Source of the DNA: an uncultured Anaerovibrio sp.
Lineage (GTDB): Bacteria > Bacillota > Negativicutes > Selenomonadales > Selenomonadaceae
Reading direction: 5' to 3'
Length of the DNA: 6,002 nucleotides
NCBI GenBank assembly: GCA_900768695.1
Contig: CAAGDY010000313.1
Location: 1 to 6,002, forward strand
The position numbers and the translations under genes were made by a program. Below the pieces are notes generated by a model. That model saw only the letters and a list, made by a program, of their open reading frames with translations. It ran no database searches and was not told the DNA's origin. Below, piece after piece: positions 4,433-6,002 of the stretch (the stretch's first letter is position 1; every line of letters starts with the position of its first letter).

Positions 4433-6002
4433 ATGGGCGATTTGAAAGAGAAATACCTGCAGCTGTGGGGCAGGCTAACCAAAAGACAGCACTATCTGGC
4501 TATCGGCGGCGCTGTGCTGCTGGTGGTTGCCGTTGTGGCGGCCAGCTTTGCTTTTGGCGGCAAGCCGGACATGGTTCCGCTGTTCACCAACATGGAGACC
4601 AAGGATGCCGGTGAGGTGGCTGCCAAGCTGAAGGAAACCAAGGTAAATTATGAGGTTCAGGAAACGAAGCAGGGGACTACCATACTGGTGCCGTCTGCAG
4701 ATGTGCATGAGGCGCGGCTGAGCCTGGCCACGGAGGGACTGCCACGGGGCAACAAGGGCTTTGAGATATTTGATGACAGCAAGCTGGGCGTGACGGAGTT
4801 CCAGAACAAGGTGAATTACCTGCAGGCGCTGCAGGGTGAGCTGACGCGCACTATCGAGCAGGTTGCGGCTGTGGAAAAGGCCAGGGTGCATATTGTCCTG
4901 CCGGAGGACAGCCTTTACAAGAAAAATGAAAAGCCGGCCACCGCTTCCATCATGCTGAAGCTGCGGCCTAACATGGAGCTTAACAAGAAGGAAATCAAGG
5001 GCATCGTAAATCTGGCTTCCAGGAGCATTCAGGGACTGCTGCCGGAGAATATTACCGTTGTGGATGAAACCGGCAGGATTCTCAATGACCCTGATGATGA
5101 CGAGGAAAACAACGTAAGCCAGCAGACCATGACCCAGCTGGATATGACCCGCAAGGTGCAGGAGCGCATGCAGAGGGATGTTCAGTCCATGCTGGATCAG
5201 GCGCTGGGGGAGGGACATTCTTATGTCCGCGTCAATGTGGAGCTGGATTTTGACCAGCGTCAGACTGACAAGCAGACCTACACGCCGGTGGTGGATGATT
5301 CGGGTATTATCCGCAGTGAGCAGACCATCAATGAGGCTTACAGCGGCACCTCCACCTCGCCGGGGGGGCCTGCCGGCACCCAGTCCAACGTGCCTGGCTA
5401 TGTGGCACAGGACAACAACAGCAATGCCAACTACTCCAAGAAGGAAACCACCAAGAATTATGAGATAAACGAGGCCAAGGAAAAGACGGTGGCTTCGCCT
5501 GGTTCCGTCAAGAGGGTAAACATTGCCGTGCTGGTAAACGAGGATATTACCCAGGCCCAGCAGGAGAGCATTCAGCGCTCCGTGGCTTCTGCCGTGGGTA
5601 TCAATCCTGACAGGGGCGATACGGTATCCGTTGAGCCGCTGCCGTTCAGCACAGAGGCCGCAGATAGGCGTGCTGCAGAGGAGCAGGCTGCAAAGGATGC
5701 GGAGAATATGAAGATTATGCTGATCGTGGGGCTGATTCTGCTGATTATCGGCGGCGTGGCAGGCTACTTCTACTGGAAGCGCAAGAAGCGCCTGGAGGCA
5801 GAGCAGGCTGCTATCGAGGACGCAGAGCGACTGGCCGAGGAGGAAAGATTGCGTGCAGAGGCAGAGCGTGCCGCTATGCTTGAGAGCGGCGAGATAGAGC
5901 CGGAGGAAATGACCGAGGAGGAGCAGGAGCACCTGTCCGAGCGTCAGACTATCGAGGAGCTTATTCGCAACAAGCCTGCCGAAATGGCTATGCTTGTTAA
6001 GA
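4433..6002 (+). CDS. fliF: FliF flagellar MS-ring protein, 3' end beyond the window
   Basis: FliF forms the MS ring in the inner membrane, the base on which the flagellar export gate, rotor (FliG) and rod are built. The frame is open to the window edge (523 codons read). A first membrane helix lies at about residues 22-42. The YscJ/FliF ring-building motifs follow (FQNKVNYLQALQGELTRTI at 123-141, VEKARVHIVLPEDSLYKK nearby). The periplasmic C-terminal domain (about 220-420) contains a low-complexity Ser/Thr/Gly/Asn loop at 303-335. The second membrane helix is at about 428-449 (IMLIVGLILLIIGGVAGYFYW), then a basic stop KRKKR and a charged, coiled-coil-like cytoplasmic tail. The last visible residues (IEELIRNKPAEMAMLVK) match the FliG-binding end, so only about ten codons should be missing. 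AAGGGGA (4419-4425) is the ribosome site. fliG would be expected next. Confidence 0.97.
   Translation, partial: MGDLKEKYLQLWGRLTKRQHYLAIGGAVLLVVAVVAASFAFGGKPDMVPLFTNMETKDAGEVAAKLKETKVNYEVQETKQGTTILVPSADVHEARLSLATEGLPRGNKGFEIFDDSKLGVTEFQNKVNYLQALQGELTRTIEQVAAVEKARVHIVLPEDSLYKKNEKPATASIMLKLRPNMELNKKEIKGIVNLASRSIQGLLPENITVVDETGRILNDPDDDEENNVSQQTMTQLDMTRKVQERMQRDVQSMLDQALGEGHSYVRVNVELDFDQRQTDKQTYTPVVDDSGIIRSEQTINEAYSGTSTSPGGPAGTQSNVPGYVAQDNNSNANYSKKETTKNYEINEAKEKTVASPGSVKRVNIAVLVNEDITQAQQESIQRSVASAVGINPDRGDTVSVEPLPFSTEAADRRAAEEQAAKDAENMKIMLIVGLILLIIGGVAGYFYWKRKKRLEAEQAAIEDAERLAEEERLRAEAERAAMLESGEIEPEEMTEEEQEHLSERQTIEELIRNKPAEMAMLVK

Noticed and set aside
4475..5932. 485-codon open frame on the minus strand opposite fliF
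   Set aside because: The + strand encodes an unmistakable FliF from 4433 to the window edge. The minus frame is a shadow with a Leu/His-rich composition and no ribosome site.

Overview
The window comes from the chromosome of a motile Firmicute. The gene order hslV - hslU - codY - flgB - flgC - fliE - fliF, all on the + strand, is the order known from Bacillus subtilis (clpQ - clpY - codY - flgB - flgC - fliE - fliF). CodY is confined to Firmicutes, so the phylum is fairly safe. The moderately GC-rich genes separated by very AT-rich gaps, and the clostridial-type CodY ligand domain, make me lean towards an anaerobe of the Negativicutes (Selenomonas-like). That finer placement is inference, and a clostridial host is not excluded.

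Region by region: bases 1-60 are the last 19 codons and stop of HslV, the peptidase of the HslVU protease. A 63-base gap with a strong ribosome site leads to hslU (TTG start, 465 aa), the unfoldase partner. The 211-base AT-rich gap before codY holds a perfect 14-bp hairpin followed by T's (terminator) whose right arm doubles as the -35 of a likely codY promoter, so codY appears to be its own transcription unit. codY (ATG at 1733, 356 aa) encodes the GTP/branched-chain amino acid sensing regulator, but carries about 99 residues beyond the usual end. A GC-rich terminator follows. The next 313-base gap holds a TTGCA-rich palindromic cluster, an extended -10 promoter and a long leader. The flagellar basal-body operon then starts: flgB and flgC (proximal rod), fliE (rod/MS-ring adaptor) and fliF (MS ring), which runs off the right edge a few codons short of its expected end.

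Functionally the left part is protein quality control, the middle a nutrient-responsive regulator, and the right the first structural steps of flagellum assembly: the MS ring in the inner membrane, then FliE, then the rod. In Bacillus, CodY represses motility genes when nutrients are plentiful, so codY beside the flagellar operon is functionally sensible. I see no mobile element, CRISPR array, tRNA or rRNA, and no clearly new multi-gene system. The least ordinary feature is the C-terminal extension of CodY; next come the control regions flanking codY.
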